Under the pieces are notes generated by a model. It was not told where the DNA came from, did no database searches, and saw nothing but the letters and a program-made list of their open reading frames with translations. From positions 2,247,001 through 2,311,000 of the forward strand of contig NZ_CP095743.1 of the NCBI RefSeq assembly GCF_022049065.2: DNA of 64,000 nt. Direction: 5' to 3'. Made by a program: the position numbers and the translations under genes. The stretch is from Niallia sp. Man26. GTDB taxonomy: Bacteria; Bacillota; Bacilli; Bacillales; Cytobacillaceae. Below, one piece after another: positions 8,373 to 17,459 of this stretch (the stretch's first letter is position 1; the number at the start of each line of letters is the position of its first letter).

Positions 8373-8918
8373 TCAGTCTGTGACAACCTCCACCTTATCA
8401 GCTACTCTGTTGTCATCCAAATGAATGACCAACCACTCACTGTCTATAGAAACTAATCCGCGCTCCATCCCAAGATGATAAACAATATTATCATCCTCTT
8501 TAAAGTAGTTCATCTCGATATTGCTGCCTAACAAGGCAATAATCTCCTGTTCCTGTTTGCCCTTTAATGGATGGTTTGCTAATAAATCATCAATCATATA
8601 GGTTCTTTCTGTCTCATATTGAAGCCATTTATCGGTTGTGAATGTTGATTTGTATTCATTTTGGCCTAACAAATATAAACAAATGATTGGAGGAATGGTA
8701 AATAGCAGCAATGATATGCTGTTTGTAAGCGTTAGTTTACCTTTTCTCCTCATTAAGCCTGTAATCCAAATCAGCAATATGGGCACCAAAACAGCAGGAA
8801 CACTTATGATGCTAAAGGAAGATTGACCAATATTAATGATAAATATACACGCAAAATAAAACAGTACGTAAAATGCTATTCCTAAAAAACGCCATATTAG
8901 CTGCCAATCTTGTTGCAT
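8373..8918 (-). CDS. Small membrane protein with C-terminal soluble domain
   Basis: A 181-residue protein. Three hydrophobic segments fill the first half (for example LGIAFYVLFYFACIFIINIG and LLLFTIPPIICLYLLG). A soluble tail follows, with DLLANHPLKGKQEQEIIALLG, which resembles the helix-turn segment of SmpA/BamE-like small domains. ATG 8918 is chosen over GTG 8930 because AAGGTGAGG sits 6 nt before it. It is flanked by its own terminator and is probably a single-gene unit. I do not recognise the family and propose no function. Confidence 0.7.
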   Translation of the reverse strand: MQQDWQLIWRFLGIAFYVLFYFACIFIINIGQSSFSIISVPAVLVPILLIWITGLMRRKGKLTLTNSISLLLFTIPPIICLYLLGQNEYKSTFTTDKWLQYETERTYMIDDLLANHPLKGKQEQEIIALLGSNIEMNYFKEDDNIVYHLGMERGLVSIDSEWLVIHLDDNRVADKVEVVTD

Positions 8919-8997
8919 TCTTTTCCTCACCTTCTATATTTTTACATCTATACTAAAATAACATAAGAATAAACAATCGGAAACACTCCTTTACAAA

Positions 8998-9028
8998 AAA
9001 AGAGACAATCATGTTGCGATTGCCTCTT
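8998..9028 (-). terminator. Terminator after the GH78-like gene
   Basis: Stem AAGAGGCAATC with GATTGTCTCTT (one mismatch), 7-nt loop, then a run of T on the minus strand; 7 bp after the stop at 9035. Confidence 0.75.
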
Positions 9029-9034
9029 ACTTTC

Positions 9035-10600
9035 TTATAAATTGTATTTTCGAATCAAATATGTTGGCGTACAGCTCCATGCATGGCAATAGCTGTTGAT
9101 AAGATAGCTTCCGTACGGGGAAAATTTCTTGTCATGAGGATTATAAAGCTCCCAGAAGGTATCTGCTCCGTCCTTAATCATGCCTCCCCAATATGCTTTC
9201 ATTTCCAGAATGGCTCTGTCTTTGTCCCCCGCATGCAGCAATGCTTCGACTAAATGGTGGTACATATACGGTGTTGCAATGCCGATATCTGGGTTTTCTT
9301 GAAACAAACGATTTAACAGCTGTCGATTTTCTTGCTGTGGGAGAACACCTGCCAGCACCATCCAAATTTGGCTGGCCCATGAAACTTGGCGGTCTTGCCC
9401 ACTCACAAAAAATTGCTTCTCTTCATCCCATAGATGCTCTTTTGTTGCTGCCATAATTTCCTTTAGCCGCAGCTTTAAATATTCCGTTTGCTCTGTTTGA
9501 AGGATACTTGAAAGCTCTATTGCCTGTTTCATTACATAGATTAAAACCCCTTGTGAAGGTGCTTGCTTGTTCAACCCATCCTGCCAGTCGATGAACGACC
9601 ACCAGTCAGGAGAGTCTCTAAGAATATCATTTTCATCCAAACGTTCTAAGGCAAGCTCCAGCTGTCTGTATGCAGTCGGCCACAGTTCTTTCAAGGTTTC
9701 TAAATCGTTTGTAGCAGCATAATAATCACGTAGTGTTGACAAGAAAAATAACGAATAATCAAATAAATACGTGTCATCAGCAATCAGCTGTGGGGCAACG
9801 AATACATTTGCAGCAACTCGGCCGCCTTTATCAGGAACTGCTGCAAACAAATACAGACAGCGTTTCACAAGATCATTTGTTTGAAAAGTTTCATAGTTTG
9901 CGAGTGCCTGTAACCGCAGATCTCCCAGCCAGAGGCGGCGGTCGCGTTTTGGACCATCCTCAAATATATCTTGCATGCAATCAGCTAGTGTCTTTATGCT
10001 GATTGCATCTAAGCTTTGTAACAGTTGATCTTCATGTAACGTTGCCACCCCTATTTGATTAGCAGAAGTAACGGCCCTGCATTCTACATTTTCAAATGCG
10101 ACACGGTATTTTAGTGATGTAGCCAAAACTTCTAACTTAACGTACCGAAAGCTGTATCTTCGCGGCAGTGTGATAGCACCTGGGAGCACATCGACATAAA
10201 CCGTTTCTTCCTGCAGCCATGAACTGCTTAGCCAGCCATCATAATCTGTGAACGGCTCTGCCATTTCAACTGGCATTTCACCGATTGTTAAACGCAGCTT
10301 TAGCGGAGCATCGGGAGGGCTTCCGACAGGACGAACATCAAACGAAAGATATCCTACATAGTGGTCGCCAAAATCTAGAATGAAGGAATCGTTTTTACCA
10401 TAGTCATTTTGCGATAATGCGCTGATTGGTGCGATAAATTCTGTTTTCCATCCATGGATTACAGCTTCATCCGCTTTGACTTTAACCAAAGCTTTAGGAC
10501 TAACAGCTGTTTCGTGAAGAACAGGCTTTAGCTTTTCTGCGGTTTCTTCGAACCCTTCGTTTCGGACAATCACTTGCTCGTCGATTTTTTGAAAGTTCAT
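9035..10600 (-). CDS. GH78-like (alpha-L-rhamnosidase-type) glycoside hydrolase
   Basis: A 521-residue cytoplasmic hydrolase with a six-hairpin catalytic barrel. The hallmark EDGPKRDRRLWLGDLR (GH78 DGP-x-R-DR segment with the putative general acid) is near the middle. It is preceded by a beta-sandwich (FILDFGDHYVGYLSFDV) and followed by SPDWWSFIDW, and it lacks a signal peptide. GH78 enzymes remove terminal L-rhamnose, including from flavonoid glycosides, but this short form is often annotated only as a sugar hydrolase. The ATG overlaps the stop of the symporter gene by ATGA, so the two are translationally coupled: the substrate is imported intact and cut inside. Substrate specificity is inferred. 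Confidence 0.8.
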   Translation of the reverse strand: MNFQKIDEQVIVRNEGFEETAEKLKPVLHETAVSPKALVKVKADEAVIHGWKTEFIAPISALSQNDYGKNDSFILDFGDHYVGYLSFDVRPVGSPPDAPLKLRLTIGEMPVEMAEPFTDYDGWLSSSWLQEETVYVDVLPGAITLPRRYSFRYVKLEVLATSLKYRVAFENVECRAVTSANQIGVATLHEDQLLQSLDAISIKTLADCMQDIFEDGPKRDRRLWLGDLRLQALANYETFQTNDLVKRCLYLFAAVPDKGGRVAANVFVAPQLIADDTYLFDYSLFFLSTLRDYYAATNDLETLKELWPTAYRQLELALERLDENDILRDSPDWWSFIDWQDGLNKQAPSQGVLIYVMKQAIELSSILQTEQTEYLKLRLKEIMAATKEHLWDEEKQFFVSGQDRQVSWASQIWMVLAGVLPQQENRQLLNRLFQENPDIGIATPYMYHHLVEALLHAGDKDRAILEMKAYWGGMIKDGADTFWELYNPHDKKFSPYGSYLINSYCHAWSCTPTYLIRKYNL

Positions 10601-11952
10601 ATGGCTTCCTCCTTTGTTTCCGTCTTGATGCGGGCATCAATTTCGGCTCTGATTTGCGGATAGATTTTGTCGAGATTATAAAAACGCATAATAATCATCG
10701 AAATAATCACACAAATTGCCGGAATAATAAGGTAGCCCATTTTAATTGCCAGCAATGCTTCTTTCGTTTGCACTTCATTCGGCACATAATTCCCCCATGT
10801 CAGCATCATGCCAAAAAGGGCGCCGGCAACTGCCATCGTTACCTTTCCGATAAAGCCATTCAACGCACTCAAAATCCCAGCAGCATTGATACCTGTTTTC
10901 CACTCCCCATAATCAACAGGGTCTGCCTGCATGGAAAAGTAGATGCTTTGCCGTGCTCCATGGCCAATCGCTGACACAATAGCACCTGTAATAAGAATCG
11001 CAATATTGCCGCCTGCCGCCAGCATAATGAAAAGTCCTACTAAATTAACGGCGCTTGAAATCATAAATAGTGTGCGCTTATACATTCTTTTTGCAATAAC
11101 CGGTGTTAACACCGTGCCGACAATAGGAACGAATGACCCGATACCTGCAATCAGGGCAACAAGGTCTGCTCGGTCTAGATTATAAGTAAAATAATAGATA
11201 AGCGCTCCTTGCTGAAAGAAGTAGGCTCCCCACATAAACAAAATATTCACTGCAAAAACATAGTAAGGCTTATTGCCTTTCAATGTAGATAATGCTTGTT
11301 TTACAGTTGTTTTTTCTGCTTGTACAACAACCTTCTCGCGCACATTGCGGAATGTGTAGAAGAATAAAAAGCAAGCGATTACAGAAAAGATAACCATTGT
11401 CCAAAAGAAGCCTTGAGATTGGGACCCGTTACCTAATGTATTTACCATCGGCATTGTCAGTACACTGACAGCTGTCGAGCCGAACAAGGCAAAGATAATC
11501 CGAACAGTTGCAAGCATTGTCCGCTCCTGCGGATCACTTGTCAAGTTCGGCAATATGGACGCCAGCGGGATATTAACCATCGTATAAGCAATCGACAGAC
11601 CTGTATACGTAATATATGCATAAAGCAGCTTAGAAGCAGGACCCACATCCGGTACATAAAAGGCCAGTATACCAAGCAAAGCAAACGGGATGGCTCCGTA
11701 TAGGAAATACGGCCGTGATTTGCCCCATTTTGTGTTAGTCTTGTCAATGATGATTCCCATCAATACATCAGCAACACCATCAATTATTCTTGTCAGCAAA
11801 AACAATAAGCTTACTTGGGCGGCTGCAATGCCGACAACATCTGTATAATAAAACATTAAATATAATCCAATCATCTGCCAAACGAGATTACATGAAAAAT
11901 CAGCGGCGCCATAGCCAATGCGCTGACGCCATACACTTACTGCTCCGTTCAT
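10597..11952 (-). CDS. GPH-family glycoside/pentoside/hexuronide:cation symporter
   Basis: A 451-residue, about 12-helix transporter of the MFS-related GPH family (XynP/YnaJ/UidB type). It starts GAVSVWRQRIGYGAADFSCN and contains DGVADVLMGIIIDKTNTKWG, the family loop with conserved DxxxG and the RPY segment just after. It imports a glycoside with Na+ or H+. The ATG at 11952 is chosen because AGGAGGT lies 7 nt upstream; the ATG at 11958 would overlap it. It is first gene of a two-gene operon with the GH78-like hydrolase, under a cre-overlapped promoter and next to an AraC regulator. Confidence 0.9.
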   Translation of the reverse strand: MNGAVSVWRQRIGYGAADFSCNLVWQMIGLYLMFYYTDVVGIAAAQVSLLFLLTRIIDGVADVLMGIIIDKTNTKWGKSRPYFLYGAIPFALLGILAFYVPDVGPASKLLYAYITYTGLSIAYTMVNIPLASILPNLTSDPQERTMLATVRIIFALFGSTAVSVLTMPMVNTLGNGSQSQGFFWTMVIFSVIACFLFFYTFRNVREKVVVQAEKTTVKQALSTLKGNKPYYVFAVNILFMWGAYFFQQGALIYYFTYNLDRADLVALIAGIGSFVPIVGTVLTPVIAKRMYKRTLFMISSAVNLVGLFIMLAAGGNIAILITGAIVSAIGHGARQSIYFSMQADPVDYGEWKTGINAAGILSALNGFIGKVTMAVAGALFGMMLTWGNYVPNEVQTKEALLAIKMGYLIIPAICVIISMIIMRFYNLDKIYPQIRAEIDARIKTETKEEAI

Positions 11953-11999
11953 TCTCATTACCTCCTGTGATTCAAAAAGTCGAACTAGTTCTTACATTT

Positions 12000-12028
12000 A
12001 TTAAAACGCTTTCTGAATACGGATACAA
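12000..12028 (-). promoter_or_regulatory. Promoter of the symporter/hydrolase operon with overlapping cre
   Basis: Minus strand: -35 TTGTAT (12023-12028), 17-bp spacer, -10 TTTAAT (12000-12005). A cre-like element AGAAAGCGTTTTAA (12001-12014, 12 of 14 matches) covers the -10, which predicts CcpA repression. The GTAAACCGTTTA palindrome just upstream of -35 (about 12030-12040) could be the AraC operator. Confidence 0.5.
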
Positions 12029-12082
12029 TAAACGGTTTACAGATAAAATATGCTCTTTTTACAGATGAGGTCTTAAGCTGTG

Positions 12083-13078
12083 TCAATTCCCCTTTTTCCG
12101 ATATTGATATGGTGTGCAATGATAATGCTCCTTAAATTTGCGATGAAAGAAGCTGCTGCTCTCATAACCAATTTCATAGGCAATGTCAGCGATGCTTTTA
12201 GAGGTGTTTTTCAAGAGAACAGCTGCTCTAACCATTCTTTGTGACTGTAGCAGTTCAATAAACGTCTTGCCGGTGCGCGTTTTTAGCATATTGCCTAAGT
12301 AATTTGGATTAAAGTTAAATACCTTTGCAAGTGAGGTTAATGTACAGTCCTTATAGTTATTTTCAATATAATGAAGAATTTCCATCATATTCGTGCGGCC
12401 GATTTTTTCGTAAGTTTCGAAGTTTTTATCAAGCTGATAAATTCGCATCAGTTCAAAAAACAAAACAGGCAGCAAGGCATTAATAATATCTGTCGAATAG
12501 TCTGTCGGAAAAAAGAACTCACACAGCAATTTTTTGATAGTATGCTGCAGTTCGTCATGCTGCTCTGAATGAAACAGAATATATCTGTCATGAAGCTGAT
12601 TCTCTGTTATAGCATTCAGTAAAAATTCAGAAACGACACCTTTCCCTGTAAATTGCGACCAAAAAGCAGTGGAGAAGGTGTCTTTCTTCATAATGATATT
12701 GACGAGGATATCATCCTTCCCCAGTGCAGGAATACTGTGTGGAACATCTGTATCAAGAATACATACTTGTCCTTTCGTTAATAGTATTTCCTCACCATTT
12801 ATAATTTGGCGGCATGTGCCTGAATACACATAATTGATTTCTATAAAGGAATGCATATGCAAAGGCATGTCTGCATAGCGATGATGTTTATTTATAAATA
12901 TTGGTCCTCTATGAAAAAAATACTCTTCCCGCATTCTAGGGATTGCATCCCCATTTTCTATATGTAATTCATGACCATCAAAGTCATTCACATTTTCTCC
13001 TGTCTTAATTTGAAGTTCTTCAATATAATCAAGACTTCGCAATAATTCATCAAGCTGCTGGAGATTCAACTTAGCCAC
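12083..13078 (-). CDS. AraC-family transcriptional regulator
   Basis: A 331-residue regulator. Residues about 55-140 form a cupin-like sensor (PLHMHSFIEINYVYSG, then ILDTDVPHSIPA). About 230-330 is the AraC double helix-turn-helix (LTSLAKVFNFNPNYLGNML, then IADIAYEIGYESSSFFHRKF). The start is uncertain: GTG 13078 has GGAG only 1 nt away, whereas in-frame TTG 13069 has it at 10 nt. It lies upstream of, and in the same direction as, the symporter/hydrolase operon and probably activates it. It is a clear paralogue of the AraC protein at 25910-26920; both share the IL-DTDV-H-I motif. Confidence 0.9.
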   Translation of the reverse strand: MAKLNLQQLDELLRSLDYIEELQIKTGENVNDFDGHELHIENGDAIPRMREEYFFHRGPIFINKHHRYADMPLHMHSFIEINYVYSGTCRQIINGEEILLTKGQVCILDTDVPHSIPALGKDDILVNIIMKKDTFSTAFWSQFTGKGVVSEFLLNAITENQLHDRYILFHSEQHDELQHTIKKLLCEFFFPTDYSTDIINALLPVLFFELMRIYQLDKNFETYEKIGRTNMMEILHYIENNYKDCTLTSLAKVFNFNPNYLGNMLKTRTGKTFIELLQSQRMVRAAVLLKNTSKSIADIAYEIGYESSSFFHRKFKEHYHCTPYQYRKKGN

Positions 13079-13105
13079 TCTCCCTTTCCCAATATAACCT
13101 CCCTC

Positions 13106-13558
13106 TTACTCTGAAAAAGTGAGCAGCATATCGATATGAGGAATATTATCCTCTAAGTAACTACTAGAAATAGACTTAAACCCAAATGAAGCGTAAAATT
13201 TCTCTAAATGACTCTGAGCCTGAATCTTGATTGCTGTCTCGTTTAGGTCATCTTGGATAAACATAATTGCTTTTTTCAGTAAATCATAGGCGAGGCCCTG
13301 TCCTCTGTATGCTTTTTTAACGAGCACTCTGCCGATTGACGCTTCTTTGTAAGACACCCCTGCTGGCAATATTCTTGCATAGGCAGCAATTTCTCCGTCT
13401 AATTGGGCGAACAAATGATAGGATTCAATATCCTTTCCATCCACCTCTAAATAAGGACAATTTTGCTCGACAACAAACACAGCTGTTCTTTCTTGTAAAA
13501 ACGTATACATTTCAACAGTATTTAGCTCATTAAATGCTTTCAAATTCCATTCCATCAT
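13106..13558 (-). CDS. ElaA-type GNAT acetyltransferase
   Basis: A 150-residue single-domain acetyltransferase of the GNAT fold. The ElaA signature is present: EQNCPYLEVDGKDIESYHLF near residue 32, then ASIGRVLVKKAYRGQGLAYDL, in which RGQGLA is the acetyl-CoA pyrophosphate loop. The C-terminal FYASFGFK is the usual GNAT beta-5/alpha-4 segment. Two adjacent ATGs (13558, 13555) follow GAGGAGA, and either could be used. The gene ends 28 bp before the AraC gene and may be co-transcribed with it. The acceptor substrate is unknown for this family. Confidence 0.85.
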   Translation of the reverse strand: MMEWNLKAFNELNTVEMYTFLQERTAVFVVEQNCPYLEVDGKDIESYHLFAQLDGEIAAYARILPAGVSYKEASIGRVLVKKAYRGQGLAYDLLKKAIMFIQDDLNETAIKIQAQSHLEKFYASFGFKSISSSYLEDNIPHIDMLLTFSE

Positions 13559-13850
13559 AAATCTCCTCGATAAGTGTATTTTATCCGTTTATTATATATG
13601 AATTTGTACAAATTTCTAACAAAAAAAGTTAAAATAGGACTCTTTCATAAATCATGTGCTTTGGCGGCAAGCTTACCTGTTTTCCTTAAGGATCGCATCT
13701 TCCACATGAACAATGCACATCCAACTTCTTTAGGTAGGAATAATCTCTTTAGATTTAATATTTAGAATTTATGAACTTTAATATTTTCCTAAAAAAATAG
13801 GAAATTTGGACGATAGAAAATACGTTCATTACATACATACTTTTTGTTTT
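13559..13850. other. Intergenic stretch upstream of riboswitch
   Basis: No convincing gene. A 63-codon plus-strand frame here has no ribosome site. A small hairpin (TTTCCT/AGGAAA, about 13784-13804) and a weak promoter-like TTGGAC with TACATA 18 bp downstream precede the riboswitch. Confidence 0.4.
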
Positions 13851-13929
13851 TCTGGCAAACTCATTGAAAGATGAGGACGCAAAGCTTCAGGTCTAAGGCG
13901 TATAAAGCTACGACGGCTGGGTTGCAGGA
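13851..13929 (+). ncRNA. Cyclic di-GMP-I (GEMM-I) riboswitch aptamer
   Basis: The order of conserved elements fits the c-di-GMP-I class: GGCAAAC (13854-13860), a GAAA tetraloop hairpin (CATTGAAAGATG), GGACGCAAAGC (13875-13885), GGTCTAAGG (13890-13898), and the closing ACGACGGCTGGGTTGC (13910-13925), including the tetraloop-receptor side. Flanking CTG/CAG can close P1. It sits 90 bp upstream of the decarboxylase start and is followed by a terminator. Confidence 0.9.
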
Positions 13930-13947
13930 TGTTTCCATATTCTTTGC

Positions 13948-13976
13948 AGCCCTTGATTCTTTAAGGGCTTTTTTTG
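13948..13976 (+). terminator. Riboswitch expression platform terminator
   Basis: Stem AGCCCTT (13948-13954) with AAGGGCT (13963-13969), then T7. The aptamer 3' strand GGGTTGC (13919-13925) can instead pair, with one G-U, to GCAGCCC (13946-13952), which would break the terminator. Ligand-bound aptamer should free the terminator, so an OFF switch is predicted. Confidence 0.8.
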
Positions 13977-14021
13977 TTAGAACACATAAAGGCATCCAAT
14001 ACATATCATAAGGAGGAAATT

Positions 14022-15671
14022 ATGGATTTACAGAAAGTACAGCAGTTATTTCCAAGTGAGGATGGAGATCGCGGGCAGCAATTAAGGCTATTAGGTTATA
14101 TTGAACAACTAATTGCCGGTATTGACAGCAAAAAAGATCCAAACAAAGCTACATTAGGTCCAATGCAAGAAAAAAGTGATGATTTCTACAAAGAAATCGT
14201 GGAGTCTGCGGCAGCTCCCGAATCAGGAATGGATATGGAGGAAATAGTCAAAAAACTAGTTGATCTATCAAACGGACATCCTTACCATACAAGAAATTTC
14301 GTAACGAATGTATTACCAATGGCAAGCATACCTGGGATTATTGGACTATTAACCACATCGATTCTAAATGGAAATAACTTATGGGATGTATATGGTCCGG
14401 CAGCTTCTGAAGCAGAGGTAAAAGTTATTTCCATGATGTCCAAGCTGGTTGGTTATGATTACAAAAAAAGCTGGGGTTATACAACTTGGGGTGGCCAGGG
14501 AGCTGTTTTCAGCGGTCTCCGTTTAGCAATTGCCAAGCAATTCCCGCATGCTAAAGAAGAAGGAATCCCTAATAACCTATACTGCTTTGCTTCTGAAAAT
14601 GCTCACTACAGCTTGTTAAAATCTGTTGAAGCAACTGGAATTGGAAGCAACCATTTAATTCGTGTGAAAGCAGGCAATGACTTTGCGATGGATATGACAG
14701 ATTTCAGAAGTAAACTGGAAGAAGTCATTCAAAAAGGCGGTATCCCTGTATATGTTGTCGCAACTACTGGAACAACAGATAGTTTCGGCATTGATGATGT
14801 AAAGCAAATCAAAGAAATTACAACAGAAATAGAGAAAAAGCATCAGTTAAAACCAATACATATTCATGCCGATTCTGCTTTAGGCGGTTTTTATTCCCTA
14901 TTTTCAACCTATGATTTCACCCAAAATCCTCTTGGGTTTGAAAAAGAGGTTTTAGAGGGACTGCGTCATATTAATGAAAGAATGCAGCATATCTCCTTGG
15001 CAGACAGCTTATGCTTTGATTTCCAAAAGCTTGGTCAAACACCATATTTAACAAGCCTTTTCTTAATTAAAAATGGCGAAGATCTTGGTCTGCTTGATCT
15101 GGAAGAATTCGAAACACCTTATGTCGGTAATCGTGGGTATGGAAGCTACCATACAGGTTATACGTTAGAGTGTTCAAGAATGGGAAGTGCCATCGCAATA
15201 TATGCTGCTTTATTGGCATTCGGCGTGGAAGGTTACCAGCAAATACTCGCAAATTATGTACGCGTAAATCTTGAGTTTAGAAAAAAATTAACAGCAAGAA
15301 TTCCTAATATGGGTATCACAAACTATCAAAATATCGGTCCTATTACTACATTCCGACTCTATCAAGATACAGTTCATTGGGATTTAGAACAAAATGGCCA
15401 AGCAACGACAGAACAAATCTTACATACAAACGAATTAAACAATGAATTATTTGAAATACTTGGTCAACAGCGGGAAGATGTGTTTTTTGGAGATACGAAA
15501 AAACAATGCTTAGTGAATGCTAGTGATTCAAAAGAGCGCCTGCCGATTTATGTAGCAAAATTATTCTCCATTTCTCCATATACGGAAGTAGAACATATCG
15601 ATCATTTTATTAACGCGATTGAAAATTCTATTAAAAAGATGGAGGGACTAAAAATTGAAGTTACCATCTAG
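14022..15671 (+). CDS. PLP-dependent group II amino-acid decarboxylase
   Basis: A 549-residue fold-type I enzyme of the aromatic/glutamate/histidine decarboxylase superfamily. The likely PLP lysine is Lys336 in [11 protein letters not shown]. Asp284 in [10 protein letters not shown] binds the pyridine N, and His195 in ENAHYSLLK stacks on the ring. The usual GG-T-AN segment reads [10 protein letters not shown], so the substrate may not be a standard one; I cannot tell which amino acid is used. The ATG at 14022 is fixed by AAGGAGGAAATT; the upstream TTG at 13974 lies inside the terminator. It is controlled by the c-di-GMP riboswitch and overlaps the chemoreceptor gene by 17 bp. Confidence 0.88.
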   Translation: MDLQKVQQLFPSEDGDRGQQLRLLGYIEQLIAGIDSKKDPNKATLGPMQEKSDDFYKEIVESAAAPESGMDMEEIVKKLVDLSNGHPYHTRNFVTNVLPMASIPGIIGLLTTSILNGNNLWDVYGPAASEAEVKVISMMSKLVGYDYKKSWGYTTWGGQGAVFSGLRLAIAKQFPHAKEEGIPNNLYCFASENAHYSLLKSVEATGIGSNHLIRVKAGNDFAMDMTDFRSKLEEVIQKGGIPVYVVATTGTTDSFGIDDVKQIKEITTEIEKKHQLKPIHIHADSALGGFYSLFSTYDFTQNPLGFEKEVLEGLRHINERMQHISLADSLCFDFQKLGQTPYLTSLFLIKNGEDLGLLDLEEFETPYVGNRGYGSYHTGYTLECSRMGSAIAIYAALLAFGVEGYQQILANYVRVNLEFRKKLTARIPNMGITNYQNIGPITTFRLYQDTVHWDLEQNGQATTEQILHTNELNNELFEILGQQREDVFFGDTKKQCLVNASDSKERLPIYVAKLFSISPYTEVEHIDHFINAIENSIKKMEGLKIEVTI

Positions 15672-17349
15672 AAATAAATCGATCTTATTTAAAAATATTC
15701 TAGATTTTGTTATACCGATTGCTATATTTTCTGTTATTTTTAGTGCTACTCTTTATACTTTTTCGATGAATATTATCAATAATTATGTTATTGATCAATT
15801 TGAGAATCGCTTAGAAACTGTTTTAAATGACATGGTAGAAAATATTGATCCAGCTATAGTTCAAAGCGCCGACAGCGGAAGCAGCACAAGCTATCATGAG
15901 CTAATAACTACAGTAAATCAATACCAAGTAAAACATGAGGTTGAAAATACTTATGTTCTAGCGAAAAAGGATAATAAAGAATACATTGTTGCCTTAAGCA
16001 ACACAGATGCGCAGGGTTCAGACTATACTTTCTCAGATGAAATGAAAAAAACTCTTTCTGAGGGAACAACTCATTTCAGCGACATTTATAAGGATGAATT
16101 CGGCATTCACAAATCGATATTTGCACCTATTAAAGGAACAGATATGATTGCTGGAGTTGATATGGATGCTTCTTTTATCAATAGCTTAAAATCTTCAGCC
16201 CTTTATACGTCATTAGCTTTAACACTGATATTTATTATCTTAGGAATAGTCATTGCCTACTTTGTCAGCAAAAGAATTACTAAACCGATTATTTCATTAA
16301 AGGACTACGTAAATGAGGTTGCTGATGGCAACTTGGCTATAAAAGATTTAAATATAAACAGAAAAGACGAAATCGGACAGCTTGCAAGTGGAGTTCAGCA
16401 TATGGTCACAGACCTTAACACGCTTATCCATAAAATTGCTAAGAACGCCCAAGAAGTTTCGACAACCGCTGAAGAACTAAGCTCAAGTGCAGAGCAAACA
16501 AATCTTTCTGTTGTTCAAGTAACTGAATCTATTCAGGAAGTTTCAAATGGTGTCGAAAATCAGACGCAAAATATTGATAAAATGAACAAAGGAATATTTA
16601 ATGTTTCTAAAGGAATGGAACTCATTTTTGATAATGCAAAAGAAGTTTCCATAAACTCAAATCAAACTGCTGATATTGCCACGAATGGATCAATGGTTAT
16701 TGACTCAGCGATTGAGCAAATGAATGTTATTCATCAATCGATGAAGCATACTTCTGAAGTTGTTAATAGATTAAGTACACAAACGAATGAAATCAGTGAA
16801 ATTATTTCATTAATCACTGCAATTGCAGACCAAACTAACCTATTGGCATTAAATGCTTCGATTGAAGCTGCAAGAGCTGGTGAGCACGGTAAAGGATTTG
16901 CAGTCGTAGCGGAGGAAGTACGAAAATTAGCCGAAGAATCTAGAACTGCTGCAAATGACATTACAAATAAAATAGAAACGATAAAAGTAGAATCTTCCAA
17001 CGCTGTAGAAGCAATGAACACCGGCTATAGCAAATTAGAAGATGGAGTTGCAACGTTTGACCAGGCTAGAGGTGCTTTTGTAAACATCCAAAAGTCAGTT
17101 GAAGGAGTTAACAAGCAAATCACAGAAGTTAATGTTGCGATTGAGGATATGAATAATGGTGTGCAGCAAGTTTCCAAATCAATGGAGGAGCTTAGCGGAA
17201 TATCTGTTGAAACAACAAGTAATGTTCAACAAATTGCAGCAACCTCAGAAGAACAAACGGCCATATTTGAAGAAATTGCAAATTCAGCTTCCACTATGTC
17301 GACAATGGCTGAAAGTTTGCGCGACAGTGTTAAGAAGTTTAAATTGTAA
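15655..17349 (+). CDS. Methyl-accepting chemotaxis protein, Cache-type sensor
   Basis: A 564-residue chemoreceptor. First helix about 12-35, extracellular sensor about 36-185 (Cache-like: [15 protein letters not shown], then [15 protein letters not shown]), second helix about 185-208, HAMP domain to about 262, and a cytoplasmic signalling domain whose hairpin tip [20 protein letters not shown] is intact for CheA/CheW binding. The start is TTG 15655, placed 9 nt after GGAGG inside the end of the decarboxylase gene, so the two are translationally coupled. Both are under the c-di-GMP riboswitch. The sensor ligand may relate to the decarboxylase substrate or product; this is inference from pairing. 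Confidence 0.93.
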   Translation: MKLPSRNKSILFKNILDFVIPIAIFSVIFSATLYTFSMNIINNYVIDQFENRLETVLNDMVENIDPAIVQSADSGSSTSYHELITTVNQYQVKHEVENTYVLAKKDNKEYIVALSNTDAQGSDYTFSDEMKKTLSEGTTHFSDIYKDEFGIHKSIFAPIKGTDMIAGVDMDASFINSLKSSALYTSLALTLIFIILGIVIAYFVSKRITKPIISLKDYVNEVADGNLAIKDLNINRKDEIGQLASGVQHMVTDLNTLIHKIAKNAQEVSTTAEELSSSAEQTNLSVVQVTESIQEVSNGVENQTQNIDKMNKGIFNVSKGMELIFDNAKEVSINSNQTADIATNGSMVIDSAIEQMNVIHQSMKHTSEVVNRLSTQTNEISEIISLITAIADQTNLLALNASIEAARAGEHGKGFAVVAEEVRKLAEESRTAANDITNKIETIKVESSNAVEAMNTGYSKLEDGVATFDQARGAFVNIQKSVEGVNKQITEVNVAIEDMNNGVQQVSKSMEELSGISVETTSNVQQIAATSEEQTAIFEEIANSASTMSTMAESLRDSVKKFKL

Positions 17350-17395
17350 TCTACAAGAATTGCAATGTTTGGAATAACTAAACATGTAATAAGTA

Positions 17396-17440
17396 TGAAA
17401 GAAGAAGGGTCCGATTATACCGAACTCTTCTTCTTTCATT
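17396..17440. terminator. Convergent bidirectional terminator
   Basis: TGAAAGAAGAAG pairs with CTTCTTCTTTCA around a loop of about 20 nt, between the chemoreceptor (plus) and the PHP hydrolase (minus). Confidence 0.65.
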
Positions 17441-17459
17441 CAGTATAGCTGACATATTA

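Noticed and set aside
9174..9380. Open frames in other frames inside the GH78-like gene (and similar ones across most large genes)
   Set aside because: They lie fully inside well-supported genes, lack ribosome sites and have no domain-like sequence.
13974..14021. Longer decarboxylase start at TTG 13974
   Set aside because: It would begin inside the riboswitch terminator; the ATG at 14022 has a full AAGGAGG site.
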